A stretch of 64,000 nt of DNA from Planctomycetota bacterium (lineage in GTDB: Bacteria; Planctomycetota; OFTM77): the NCBI GenBank assembly GCA_029260795.1, contig JAJDCO010000004.1:1-64000 (forward strand). Direction: 5' to 3'. The notes beneath the pieces were generated by a model. It was given only the letters and a program-made list of their open reading frames with translations. It was not told where the DNA came from and ran no database searches. Positions 16,197-25,420 of this stretch are shown here, in pieces (the stretch's first letter is position 1; every line of letters starts with the position of its first letter). A program made the translations under genes and the position numbers.

Positions 16197-17189
16197 TCAG
16201 CTCGCCGGGACCAACAGGGCGCGCGTCTGTTCGAGCACGGCGCGAGTGGCCTGCTCGACGTCGCCGGTCAATGTCGCTCCAGCCGCGAGGCGATGTCCGC
16301 CTCCGCCGAAGGACGCCGCAATCGCTTGGACATCGAGCTCACCGCTCGATCGCCAGCTCACTTTCATCTGAAGTGGACCGACCTCTCGAAGGAGCACGAC
16401 GACGTCGACACCATCGATCGAGCGCAGGAGACCGAGCACGAGATCCGATTCTTCGACTCGGACCGGGTCACCGCCTGCCATCTCCTGGGTGACCGTCGTC
16501 CACGCGAGTCGGCCGCTCTGCTCGAAGTGCGCCGAGGCCGCGGCTTCGGCGACCAGCTGCATCGTGCTGCGTTTGACTCGCTGGTACAGTGCGCGGTGAA
16601 TGGCGGCGCTGTCGAGCCCCGTCTCCACCAACCGAGCGGCGAGGTGCAGGGTCTCGGCATTCGTATTGTCGTGAACGAACCAGCCGGTGTCCGACACCAG
16701 CGCGATGAAGACTCCCTCGGCGATCTCCCGGGTCAACGGTAGCCCCAGCCCATCCAGCAAGCGAACGAACAAGGCGCCGGTCGCGCTGGCAGTCTCGTCC
16801 CAGAAGTACTCGTCAAAGACCCGTTGGTCGATCACGTGATGATCGAAGCAGATGGTCGGTATCGAGCCCTCTCGAGCGGTACGCCCCACCTCGCCCAGAC
16901 GGCCCCACTCGGAGACGTCGAGCACGAAGAGAGCTCCCGCCTCCGCCACGACTCGGGTGTGCCGAGCGGCTTCCCAGGCTTCGAAGGCGCTGACACACGA
17001 GACGAAGTCGAAGCGCGGTGGCAGCGGGTCGGGATTCACGATCCGAGCCCGTCGCCCCAACAGCCGAAGCAGGTGATAAAGGGCAATCTGGGAGCCCACG
17101 CAGTCCCCGTCCAGAGAGACGTGCCCCACCAACACGAAGTCATCGCGTTGGTCGATCACCTGTCGGAATCGTCTGACCCACGTATCCAC
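16197..17189 (-). CDS. DHH/DHHA1 phosphoesterase (NrnA-like oligoribonuclease / pAp phosphatase)
   Basis: This 330-residue protein has the DHH family layout: HVSLDGDCVGSQ near the N-terminus (the usual DGDxxGS motif), the acidic Asp of LVSDTGWF, the name-giving FDHHV, and a DHHA1 domain ending in GGGGHRLAAG. NrnA-type enzymes degrade nano-RNA and dephosphorylate pAp; pGpG or c-di-nucleotide breakdown is also known in the family. The start is a GTG, since no in-frame ATG precedes the first motif. It is the first gene of a likely two-gene unit with the metallophosphoesterase, which suggests a shared role in small nucleotide turnover. Confidence 0.88.
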   Translation of the reverse strand: MDTWVRRFRQVIDQRDDFVLVGHVSLDGDCVGSQIALYHLLRLLGRRARIVNPDPLPPRFDFVSCVSAFEAWEAARHTRVVAEAGALFVLDVSEWGRLGEVGRTAREGSIPTICFDHHVIDQRVFDEYFWDETASATGALFVRLLDGLGLPLTREIAEGVFIALVSDTGWFVHDNTNAETLHLAARLVETGLDSAAIHRALYQRVKRSTMQLVAEAAASAHFEQSGRLAWTTVTQEMAGGDPVRVEESDLVLGLLRSIDGVDVVVLLREVGPLQMKVSWRSSGELDVQAIAASFGGGGHRLAAGATLTGDVEQATRAVLEQTRALLVPAS

Positions 17190-17271
17190 CAGCTGTCACG
17201 CCCCTTTCGAAGTCACTCCAGACGCTAGTGGACGCCTCGTCTCGAGTCAAGAAAACGGCTCTTACCGACTC

Positions 17272-18816
17272 TCACTCGAGTCGAAAGACCTTCCAGGCTC
17301 CTCGGCCCAACGGGGGAGCAGGTCGCGCGATTCCGGCGAGCGCTCGAACAAGCTCCGCATTCTCCGGGGCCACGAGCGTCTCGTGACGAGCGAAAAAATG
17401 GCTGGGTCGGTTGGCCTCCACCAGCTGGTCGTGAAGCTGCTCGGGTGTCTCGATGGGACCGACGACCCGTCGTCGAATGTAGTAGAGCACGGTGCTTCCG
17501 AAGTTGGGCACGCGCTCCAGAGTCAAGAGAAGGGCCTCGGGTGGAGTTCCCGAGCGGAGACGGTCCGCGAACTCGTACGCTATGGTCGTCCGCTCGTCTC
17601 CGAGGCGTTGCCAAACTGAGACTCCGGACCATCCGCACAAGACGACGATCAAGGCGATCCAGACCGAGGATGCCGGCTGCTCGAGGCGGTTCATCACGAG
17701 CTCGACCGCGATGCCGCCGGCCAACGCGACAGGAGGTGCCAACAGGTAAGCCCAGTAGGGATGCACCCAGGCACCCTGTGGAAAGAGAACGATGTGGACG
17801 ATTCCCACGGCACTCGAGAGAACGATCAGTCCGAACAGCCGCCCCAACAGGAACCGTTGTCGAAACGCCTCGACGCTACCCACGATCGCGAGCAGGAGGA
17901 AGCCAATTGGAAAGTAGGGTCGCCAACGACCCAAGATGCCCGATACGAACAGCCGCAGCTGATCCGAGTCCTCCACGAAGCTCCAAAGAGAGCGAGTGCG
18001 GACCGCCTTGCCGAAGATGCCACGAAAGTCCCCGGTCACCCATTCCACGTATGCCAGGAAGCCGAGGCCCAAGACAACCGCACCCACTGGAAACCAGAGC
18101 ACGCTCCGCCGCGCCGATCGCCCACGAGCCATCCACTCCCACACTGGTAGGAAACCTGCGACGTAGAATCCCGGCCAGTCCGACATCGCCGCCAGACTCA
18201 ACCAGGCTCCAGCTCGACAGGCCGTGCCGAGCCGCCCCGTTTCCGACCACCTCGAGTAGGCATCGATGCCGAGGAGCGAGAAAACGAGGACCATCGCGCC
18301 TTGCGGGTCCACCATCCCTCCATAGTAGGCGGACATCGGTAAGGCGGCATACAAGGCGGCGGTGGCGAGCGCGGCGGCCGGCGTGGCGAATCGCCGAACC
18401 AACCGCCAAAGCATCGCGATCACGCCCAGGTGCGCGAGCAGGGCCACCAACCGAGCCGCCCACTCGTGCTCTCCGAAGACGGCGAACGAGAACGAGATGA
18501 AGAGCGGAACGAGGAACGGGTGACGCAAATAGGGCGTGAACATCGGCACGTCGGCGGTCACCGTGTCCATGCGCGGCTCCAACCGGCAACCCAGCCAGTC
18601 GTGGGCGAGGTAGTTTCGCGCGATGAGGCTGTAGCGGGCGCCATTGGCCCCGTGGTGGCGATCGTTCCAGGGCTCGGTGAAGCCACGGCCGGAGACGAGC
18701 GACGCGAAGATCAAGATGATGACGAGCGCTGCCCACTCACCGACACGAGCTCGTGATGGCCCAGTCTCCTGAGAGCGCGGAGAGCTCTCGTTCGGGGCGG
18801 TTCCTGCGGTACTCAT
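17272..18816 (-). CDS. GT39/ArnT-like membrane glycosyltransferase
   Basis: This 514-residue protein has 10 or more predicted membrane helices and an early extracytoplasmic loop (EPWNDRHHGANGARYSLIARNYL) followed by FTPYLRHPFLVPLF. This resembles the catalytic loop region of dolichyl-phosphate-mannose/ArnT family enzymes (GT-C fold), although the acidic pair is not clear. It would move a sugar from a polyprenyl carrier to an outward-facing acceptor. The start MSTAG was chosen because its ATG overlaps the sulfatase stop by 4 bp, and a longer frame lies inside that gene. The coupling suggests the two act on the same surface glycan. Confidence 0.72.
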   Translation of the reverse strand: MSTAGTAPNESSPRSQETGPSRARVGEWAALVIILIFASLVSGRGFTEPWNDRHHGANGARYSLIARNYLAHDWLGCRLEPRMDTVTADVPMFTPYLRHPFLVPLFISFSFAVFGEHEWAARLVALLAHLGVIAMLWRLVRRFATPAAALATAALYAALPMSAYYGGMVDPQGAMVLVFSLLGIDAYSRWSETGRLGTACRAGAWLSLAAMSDWPGFYVAGFLPVWEWMARGRSARRSVLWFPVGAVVLGLGFLAYVEWVTGDFRGIFGKAVRTRSLWSFVEDSDQLRLFVSGILGRWRPYFPIGFLLLAIVGSVEAFRQRFLLGRLFGLIVLSSAVGIVHIVLFPQGAWVHPYWAYLLAPPVALAGGIAVELVMNRLEQPASSVWIALIVVLCGWSGVSVWQRLGDERTTIAYEFADRLRSGTPPEALLLTLERVPNFGSTVLYYIRRRVVGPIETPEQLHDQLVEANRPSHFFARHETLVAPENAELVRALAGIARPAPPLGRGAWKVFRLE

Positions 18817-21275
18817 CGGTCCTTCAGGTACCCGAGCTGCCGGAGCTGCGCCGACGTCTTCTCGTCGAGCCCTCCTTGCCCGAGCTTCCCGAACGAGGCA
18901 CCGAGCTCTGAGAAAGCTTCCCGAAGCTTCGGAAGGTTCTTCCGCAACTGCGAAGCCCCCTCGGGATCGCTTCCAGCGAGATCCGACCGTTCTTCGGGAT
19001 CGGACTTCAGATTGAAGACCTCCCAGGGCTGGAGGTTCGGGAAGATCGTACCGCCCGGCTCGGGTCCTCGGATCACCTTCCATCCCGACCGCGAGTCGCG
19101 GAGTGAGTACTTGTGCGCGATCTCGTCGACCTCGGACCAGATGAAGGCATGCTCGTCGCCGCCGAGGAGGTCGCGACCCTGCATGCGCACATCATTGGGT
19201 AGCCCGAGGCGGCCGAGCAGCGTCGGAACGAGGTCGATCACCATCACCGGCTCAGTGATGACGCGGGGCGCCCGACCCGGCACTCGGAGGATCATCGGCA
19301 CGCGGATCATCTCTTCGTAGAGCGTGTACGTGTGAGCGATGACTCCGCGCTCGCCCAGCTCTTCACCGTGGTCCGAGGTGATCGCGACCACCGTGCGGTC
19401 GGCCAGCCCGAGCTCGTCGAGCAGCGCAAGCCATTCGCCGATCACTTCATCGGTGTGATGGAGTGCCGCGTCATAGTGCGCGATGATGTACTCGAGAAGC
19501 TCCGGCTCGATTCCCTGCTGCAGCGCATGCTCGTGATTGAGGTAGGGCGAGAAGTCTTCGACGGGTGGCTTGCCCCGCCAGTATTGATCGAGCGCTCCTG
19601 GTGGTGGGTCGAAGTCGTGTACCTCGTACGAGTGCACGAAGAGGAAGAACGGCTCGAACTGGTTCGCTCGAATCCAATCGGACACGCGCTTGGGTCCATA
19701 CTCTCCCACCAGCTCGGCCGTCAAGAGATCTGGGCGCCGCGCGATGAAGGTCTCGAAGTGCGGAGAGCGCGCGTGTCGAATCGGATCCACGTTCGAGTAG
19801 GCGTCGAAGCCGCGGTCGAAGCCGAAGGAGGCGTTGAGGTATCCACCTGCCGTGAAGGCACGCGTCGTGTAGCCCGCCTCAGAGAGGATCTCTGCGAGCA
19901 AGGGTGTGCGTCGCGGCGCAATCAAGCGCTCGGCGCTCTGAACACCGTGCACAGAAGGGAACTGGCCCGAAAGCATGCTGACGTGAGAGGGAAGCGTGTA
20001 CGGCGCCTGCGCCGTGACGTCGGCGAAACGGATTCCCTGGCTCGCCAGTCGATCGAGGTTGGGTGTCGTCTCTCGGCCATAGCCGTAGGCGCTCACGTGA
20101 TCCGCTCGCAGCGTGTCGATCGAGATCAGCAGCACGTTGAGCGCTTCGGTCCCCCGTGAGACCATTCGAACGGTCGGCGCTCCCACCACGGCCGGTCGGT
20201 CTCCCGTGACCTCGAAGGTCAGCCGGACCTGTTGGCCAGCCCAAGCGTCGAGGCCGACCAACCGCTCCTCCCATCGGAGATCCAACCGCCGAGCGTCACT
20301 CGGCAGCGTCTCCGAGAGCACTGTCGTCGCATCGATCGAGACTCTCACCCGTGTCTCGTTCTGTGGCACTCGGACCTCGGCGCCACCTAGCCAAGGTGCT
20401 AGCGCGAACTCGAGCAACGGGCGCGTCGCCGGTATCGAGACGTCCCAGGCGAGCTCTTCTCCTGGCAGAAGGGCCACCGAAGGGCGTGTCTCAGCGCCCA
20501 GCTCGAAGCGAATACGCCTTCGATAACGCCAGTCACTCGGCTCCTCGGTCCGCATCAGAAGTGCGTTCTGGTCCAGGATCTCGCCAGCACGATAAGCCTC
20601 CTCCGAAAGCTTGGAAAGCGACGGCTCCGAGAACTCAGCGAAACCGCTCTCGACTTCGCCCGGCATGCCGAGGACGGCAGCGATCAGAAGAGCACGGCTC
20701 TGCACGCCGGCTCGAAAGGTCACCTCGTGCTGCTGCCAGGAGCTCGACATGGGAAACTGATGGCGTGCCTGGAGCACGGGGCGCAAGCCGCCCTGAAGCA
20801 CATCTTCCGGATTCCCGAAACGATCGAGCTCCGCGAGATACCAGGTGCCGCCATAGAACTCCGCGGTTCCATCCGACTTCAGAGACACTCCCCGGGCTCG
20901 GCCGCTGAAGCGATAGACCGCTCCGGGCTCGAGAGGCACGAGGGTGTAGACGCCACCCCGACGCCCCGTGAGTCGGAGCTCTGGGCCAGCGACCTCCGTC
21001 GACTCGGAGACCTTCGTGACCAATGCGAAAAGATCACGGTTGAGCGGCTCGCGAAGGCTCCCCGTGACGTGCCAGACTTCTTCCAAGCTGAAGGGCGGAA
21101 GGGGGACCGCTTGCTCGTCGAACGACTCGCCAATCGCGTCCAGAGAGGCGTCGAGCTCGAACAACCGCTGCCGTCTCGGCGGCGGTTGGTTCTCGGTGTC
21201 GCGGGAAAGGACGAGCCAAACGGCGGCGGCGCCCAAGGCGGCGAGGATCAAGAAGCTAGCGGTACGATTGTTCAT
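18813..21275 (-). CDS. Membrane-anchored sulfatase-fold hydrolase lacking the Cys-type active site
   Basis: This 820-residue protein has an N-terminal membrane anchor or signal (about 5-24). A 350-residue beta-rich region with possible carbohydrate-binding modules precedes the alkaline-phosphatase/sulfatase domain starting near residue 380. That domain shows VLLISIDTLRADH (metal ligand Asp387), TTPNLDRLASQGIRF, APYTLPSH and a second metal site VAITSDHGEELGERG. True sulfatases have C/S-x-P-x-R at the nucleophile, whereas this protein has Thr427-Leu-Pro-Ser-His. That points to a phosphatase- or phosphodiesterase-like member. It is coupled by ATGA to the GT39-like gene. Confidence 0.82.
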   Translation of the reverse strand: MNNRTASFLILAALGAAAVWLVLSRDTENQPPPRRQRLFELDASLDAIGESFDEQAVPLPPFSLEEVWHVTGSLREPLNRDLFALVTKVSESTEVAGPELRLTGRRGGVYTLVPLEPGAVYRFSGRARGVSLKSDGTAEFYGGTWYLAELDRFGNPEDVLQGGLRPVLQARHQFPMSSSWQQHEVTFRAGVQSRALLIAAVLGMPGEVESGFAEFSEPSLSKLSEEAYRAGEILDQNALLMRTEEPSDWRYRRRIRFELGAETRPSVALLPGEELAWDVSIPATRPLLEFALAPWLGGAEVRVPQNETRVRVSIDATTVLSETLPSDARRLDLRWEERLVGLDAWAGQQVRLTFEVTGDRPAVVGAPTVRMVSRGTEALNVLLISIDTLRADHVSAYGYGRETTPNLDRLASQGIRFADVTAQAPYTLPSHVSMLSGQFPSVHGVQSAERLIAPRRTPLLAEILSEAGYTTRAFTAGGYLNASFGFDRGFDAYSNVDPIRHARSPHFETFIARRPDLLTAELVGEYGPKRVSDWIRANQFEPFFLFVHSYEVHDFDPPPGALDQYWRGKPPVEDFSPYLNHEHALQQGIEPELLEYIIAHYDAALHHTDEVIGEWLALLDELGLADRTVVAITSDHGEELGERGVIAHTYTLYEEMIRVPMILRVPGRAPRVITEPVMVIDLVPTLLGRLGLPNDVRMQGRDLLGGDEHAFIWSEVDEIAHKYSLRDSRSGWKVIRGPEPGGTIFPNLQPWEVFNLKSDPEERSDLAGSDPEGASQLRKNLPKLREAFSELGASFGKLGQGGLDEKTSAQLRQLGYLKDR

Positions 21276-21435
21276 GAAGCTCCATCGGTTGCGAGTCGCT
21301 TCGATTCTGACTGATATCGCGTCCGGGGCAAGTTCCGGTGAGCGGCGAGGCGGGATTCGGTAATCGAATGCCGGGCGAGGTCGAGCCCACTGCTCGGCTC
21401 GACGTCAGCTCCGCCGCCAAGAAGAGAGACGCGAT

Positions 21436-22665
21436 TCATTGAGCGGACCAGACGCGCTGGCCGCCGATCCACGTCTCGCAGACTCGGGTGCCCGGATCGA
21501 GGAGGGCCTGAAACACATCAGAGGGGCGATCGATCTCGTCCGCGAGCTGCAGAATGGCTAGGTCGGCGGGACCACCCACTCGCAGTCGCCCGATATCGCC
21601 GCGACCCATCGCCGCGGCGCCTCCGATCGTGGCGAGCTCGAAGGCCAGCTCGGGCGAGCAGCCTCCGACGTCGGCAACGAGGAAACGCATCTCGTCCAGA
21701 ACGGAAAGCGAGTCGTTGCTTCCAAGGCTGTCCGTCCCGAGTGCGACGGGAACTCCGGCGGCTCGAAGCCGAGGCCAAGGGTGCGCATCGTGCTGGAAGA
21801 AGGCGTGGCTTCGAGGGCAGTAGACCACCGAGGCACCCGCCGCCGCAATGCGACCGATGTCGTCGTCCGAGAGGTAGTTCGCGTGCACCAACAGGCACTC
21901 CGAGCGCAGGACACCGAGTCCTTCCAAGTACTCGATCGGCGAGGCTCCGGGCGGCCTCCAAGCACCGGGAAGCTTGTCCAGTGACTCGAGAAGATCACGA
22001 AGCGGCCCAGTCCCGCTGCGGAGAAACTCGAGCTCCTCGTGGGTCTCGGCAATGTGAGTTGCCCACCGGCAATCGAGCCGTCGCGCGATTTGGTCCACGC
22101 CGCGATACAGCTCGGCTGAGCACGAGTAGGGAGCATGAGGTGAGATGCCGAACCGGAGATGTTCAGAGGACCAAGCTCCCTCCTCGAGCTCACTCAGAAC
22201 CGAATTGGCGGATTCGGGGCGAAAGCCGACGCGCTCTCGAAACGCGATACCGCGTGGCCCATGCTGGTCCTGGGCTCGCCCGACCTCTCCCGAGCCATCG
22301 ATGTCACCGACCGCTGTAACGCCTGCAGCGAGTGTGCTCTGGATTCCCAGACGGATCGAACCACTGAGGTTCGAGTCGCTCCAGCCGGCTCGCTCCCTCA
22401 TCAAGGCGGAGACCCAAGGGACGAACGGTCCTCGCGGCAGCGGCGTATCAGCGAGCCGAGTGAGATCGAGGTGGACGTGTGCGTTGACCAAGCCCGGAAT
22501 GACGACCTGCCGTGGATCGAGGCGGGGCTCGCGGCGGGATCGCTTCTCGATACCGGCCAACCCCGATCCTTGGAGGTGCAATGTCGCCTGCTCGACAACT
22601 TCCTTCGGTGCCCGGACGATCCAGCGAGCGGTCAGCGAAGGCTTATCGGGCAAACGGATCGTCAT
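21436..22665 (-). CDS. Amidohydrolase-superfamily deaminase (aminofutalosine/guanine-deaminase-like)
   Basis: This 409-residue protein has the TIM-barrel metal-dependent hydrolase motifs: PGLVNAHVHLDL (H-x-H), SPHAPYSCS, ATHIAETHEE with a metal His, LLVHANYL, VVYCPRSHAFF and VALGTDSLGSN with the catalytic Asp. The CPRSHAFF and GTDSLGSN pair is typical of the chlorohydrolase/deaminase branch, which includes aminodeoxyfutalosine deaminase of the menaquinone route and guanine deaminase. No other futalosine-pathway gene is in the window. The ATG at 22665 is preferred to a TTG four codons upstream. It stands alone between the sulfatase and a large lipoprotein gene. Confidence 0.8.
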   Translation of the reverse strand: MTIRLPDKPSLTARWIVRAPKEVVEQATLHLQGSGLAGIEKRSRREPRLDPRQVVIPGLVNAHVHLDLTRLADTPLPRGPFVPWVSALMRERAGWSDSNLSGSIRLGIQSTLAAGVTAVGDIDGSGEVGRAQDQHGPRGIAFRERVGFRPESANSVLSELEEGAWSSEHLRFGISPHAPYSCSAELYRGVDQIARRLDCRWATHIAETHEELEFLRSGTGPLRDLLESLDKLPGAWRPPGASPIEYLEGLGVLRSECLLVHANYLSDDDIGRIAAAGASVVYCPRSHAFFQHDAHPWPRLRAAGVPVALGTDSLGSNDSLSVLDEMRFLVADVGGCSPELAFELATIGGAAAMGRGDIGRLRVGGPADLAILQLADEIDRPSDVFQALLDPGTRVCETWIGGQRVWSAQ

Positions 22666-22684
22666 GATGACATCCAACCAAGCG

Positions 22685-22715
22685 AGTGGGCCGACCCAAG
22701 ACAGGTCGGCCCACT
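22685..22715 (-). terminator. Hairpin terminator after the Gly-rich lipoprotein gene at 22742
   Basis: A perfect 12-bp stem pairs AGTGGGCCGACC (22685-22696) with GGTCGGCCCACT (22704-22715). It lies 26 bp past the stop of the minus-strand lipoprotein gene. The following minus-strand bases (CGCTTGGTTGG) are only weakly T-rich. Confidence 0.65.
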
Positions 22716-22741
22716 GGAAACCTCGTGATCTTCAGGACGGA

Positions 22742-25420
22742 TCAGCGACCGCGGTAGAAGACCCGCACATCATCGACCTCGGTCGGAAGACCATTGAGGA
22801 AGACGACGATGAAGCGGAAGAACTGGCGATCGTTGATCTGCCGAATATCCAACGTCCAGTCGGTGGCAGTGCTCTCGTTGGGGCCGCCTTGAGCGCTGGC
22901 GCTCGCGCCTTGGAAGGCGAGGAGAACGCCCGTCGAGGGCAGACTGTTCAGGTCGTTGGCGAAGGGAATGGACGTGTTGAAGCCGATGAGCTGCCCGTTG
23001 AGACGCAGCTGGAAGCCCTCGAAGATCGGAAGCAGCTGCTGGCTGTCGTAGAAGGCCGAGCGAGCCGCGGAGAAGCCGCTACCGGTGAAGGCACCGACGG
23101 TCCCGTTGTCGCTCGGAGGCTGAGTACAGGCGTTACAGGGCGTGACGTCGCCGACAACGAAAGTGATGCCGTTGTCCGGGTCGACCGCTTCGATCCGAAT
23201 GCGACCCAACCCGCCGGGACCGCCCTTGAACTTGGGATCACCGGCGCGGGTTCCGCCCTCACCACCGATCGCATTCAGCTTGGACTGGGAGAGCGTCAGA
23301 GAGACACTTCCGTCCCGAGAGTTGTCGAAGGCCGCCTGCAGGAGGATTCCACCGCCCGAACCACCGCCACCGGTGGTGACATCGTCGGCTCGGGGACCGG
23401 ACGGGCCATCCTCGATGTTGGCCGGCCCACCGGTGCCACCATCGGCCACGATGCGCGCATCGGCACTCTGGCTTCCTTTGATGGTGAGCTTGCGACCGGC
23501 CTGCAGCTGCAAGGCGCCACCGCCGCCACCGCCGCCTGAGCCGGGATTCGGGTTCCGATCGGCGAGCGGGAGGCACTCGCTGTTGCCGAGGCCGTTTCCG
23601 CGAGAGCCGAAGAAGTTGTTTCCGCCACCTCCACCGCCGCTACCGCCGACCAGCGGCCTGAGCGTCGGCGTGCCGTGACCGCCCGTTCCGCCGTCTCCCG
23701 GAGGACGGGCGAGACAATTGCCGGGCGCTGGGTAGCAGCGATTGTCGTGGACCGGATTGATGCAGCCGAAGAAGTTACTGCCGACCGAGCCTGCGGTTCC
23801 GGCCGTCGCATAGCCACCACCACCACCACCACCCGTGGCCGCTGCGACAATGAAGGTGAAGTTGTTGCAGAGAACCTCGGTGTCGGAGATGCCGATCGCG
23901 CCCTTGCCTGCTCCGTCTCCCAGACCGTCGTGTCCGTCGCCCGGAAGAATCGGCTCCGGGTCACCACAGGTCGATTGACCGTCGTCGATGAAGAACGTCG
24001 AGCCGTCGTCAGGCTCGCCGCCATCGCCACCCCGGAGGCCACCTGGGCCACCGACGCCGCCCAAGCCCGCTGTGGCTTGCTCTTCGAAGACCAAGCTCCC
24101 GGGCAAGCCGCTCACGTCGATCGTGCCATTCACGATCACGTCACCGGTCGAGAAGATGCGCAACGGCTTCGACCCGACGCCTCGCACCGTGACACCCGCC
24201 GGGATCGAAACGCGCGTGAAGTAGAACGTACCGTCTCGCACGGTCACCTGGTTTCCGAAGAGATCCGTGATGACCTGAGAGTCGGTATTCAGCGTGACGT
24301 CGGACGTCGGCGCGAACTCACCATGAATGGCGAAGCCACCGCCGAACCCCGGCCGCAGGACACCGTCGGTGTCGCCGCCGGGCTCGTTGACCGGACGACC
24401 GACATCCCAGTACGCGCCCGTCGCCCCCTTGTCCTCGAAATCTTCCCGCTCGAAGTTCTCGCGGACGCTCTGGCTGCCGCCCGGCGGTGCCGAAACCGTG
24501 CTGTAAAAGAAGTCGACCGTTTGCCCGGATTGATTGCCGGCCACGTCCGCGATCGAGCCGCCGACCGTCACGACGATGATGGCCGAGCCCGGGTATCGGC
24601 GGCCAGAAGGCAGCCGGAACGTCATCTCCGCGTCGGTCGAGCTGATGTCGAGGAGGTACGTGCCCGGCACGCGAACGCGATCTTCGCTACCACCGGTGCT
24701 CGGATCGCCGTCGAGGTCGACCTGAATGATGACGGTATTGCTCTCACCCGGCACCGTTCCCAAGGCCGTCGCGGGATCGATCGGCTCGGAGAAGCCCAAG
24801 ACGATCTCGCTGTCGACCGGAACGTCCGTCACGATGATGTTCGGGTTCGTCGGGTCCGGTGTTCCTTGCGGCTTGATGAGCGTGACCTTGGGTGTCCCGG
24901 GGAAGAAGTCGAAGGGGTTGTCCTCGGCTCCGCGCGTTGCCGTCGTGAACTCGAGCGTCGCCCCCTGGCGAATCGGCGTTCCGTCTGCCGAGCGGATCAA
25001 GTTCTCTCGCGGTTGCCCGGGAATGGCAACCAAGTACAGGGTCAAGAAATCGAAGCCGAACGAGAGTCCAGCCGTCGGGTTGGCGCGATCAAACGTCACG
25101 TCCGGTCGGAAGATCACGCGCGGACCTTCCACGGTAAACGTACCCGGAGCGAACTCGCCGGTGTCCGGCCGAACGATCTGAATCGTGTCGAAGGACACCG
25201 AGCTCGGGTCGATCGGCGTGCTGAACTCAAAGATCAGCGGCTCGTTCACGAACACACCCGCGGTGATCGTATTCGACCCCGAGACTTGTGAGCGCCCCAG
25301 GTTGAAGCTGAGGAGCGCGGGCGCCCCGACGGCGCTGCTCGAGCTACTGCCACTACATCCGGTCAACGCCAGGACCGCACCTACGGACCCGACGGCCAGG
25401 ATCTGTCCGAACCACCTCAT
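22742..25420 (-). CDS. Giant Gly-rich lipoprotein with SbsA-type Ig-like domains (copy A)
   Basis: This 892-residue predicted lipoprotein has a signal peptide with lipobox LTGC (Cys22) and a Ser-rich linker. Two SbsA/Big_5-like Ig-type domains follow (about 45-165 and 175-315, with FSTPIDPSSVSFDTIQI and FSEPIDPATA). Next is a module shared with the copies at 51819 and 54546: TLNTDSQVITD, then GTFYFTRVSIPAGV, GVGSKPLRIFSTGDV and GTIDVSG. About 280 residues of Gly-rich repeats follow, with runs of seven Gly and scattered Cys. A beta-rich C-terminus ends RVFYRGR. It is probably an outer-membrane-anchored surface protein; function is unknown. A GTG four codons upstream is an alternative start. 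Confidence 0.78.
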   Translation of the reverse strand: MRWFGQILAVGSVGAVLALTGCSGSSSSSAVGAPALLSFNLGRSQVSGSNTITAGVFVNEPLIFEFSTPIDPSSVSFDTIQIVRPDTGEFAPGTFTVEGPRVIFRPDVTFDRANPTAGLSFGFDFLTLYLVAIPGQPRENLIRSADGTPIRQGATLEFTTATRGAEDNPFDFFPGTPKVTLIKPQGTPDPTNPNIIVTDVPVDSEIVLGFSEPIDPATALGTVPGESNTVIIQVDLDGDPSTGGSEDRVRVPGTYLLDISSTDAEMTFRLPSGRRYPGSAIIVVTVGGSIADVAGNQSGQTVDFFYSTVSAPPGGSQSVRENFEREDFEDKGATGAYWDVGRPVNEPGGDTDGVLRPGFGGGFAIHGEFAPTSDVTLNTDSQVITDLFGNQVTVRDGTFYFTRVSIPAGVTVRGVGSKPLRIFSTGDVIVNGTIDVSGLPGSLVFEEQATAGLGGVGGPGGLRGGDGGEPDDGSTFFIDDGQSTCGDPEPILPGDGHDGLGDGAGKGAIGISDTEVLCNNFTFIVAAATGGGGGGGYATAGTAGSVGSNFFGCINPVHDNRCYPAPGNCLARPPGDGGTGGHGTPTLRPLVGGSGGGGGGNNFFGSRGNGLGNSECLPLADRNPNPGSGGGGGGGALQLQAGRKLTIKGSQSADARIVADGGTGGPANIEDGPSGPRADDVTTGGGGSGGGILLQAAFDNSRDGSVSLTLSQSKLNAIGGEGGTRAGDPKFKGGPGGLGRIRIEAVDPDNGITFVVGDVTPCNACTQPPSDNGTVGAFTGSGFSAARSAFYDSQQLLPIFEGFQLRLNGQLIGFNTSIPFANDLNSLPSTGVLLAFQGASASAQGGPNESTATDWTLDIRQINDRQFFRFIVVFLNGLPTEVDDVRVFYRGR
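23814..23834. repeat. Short trinucleotide repeat (CCA)6 inside copy A
   Basis: Six tandem CCA units lie within the lipoprotein gene and encode part of a seven-Gly run (GGT codons on the minus strand). Changes in unit number would keep the reading frame and alter only the Gly-run length. Confidence 0.7.

Noticed and set aside
23675-25291. Long open frame (over 500 codons) antisense to lipoprotein copy A, with similar ones antisense to other genes, such as 2264-3580 and 29972-32542 upstream of 31177
   Set aside because: They are Arg/Asp/Val- or Arg/Ser-rich, lack domains and Shine-Dalgarno sequences, and mirror genes with strong motifs. Such frames arise from high-GC codon bias.
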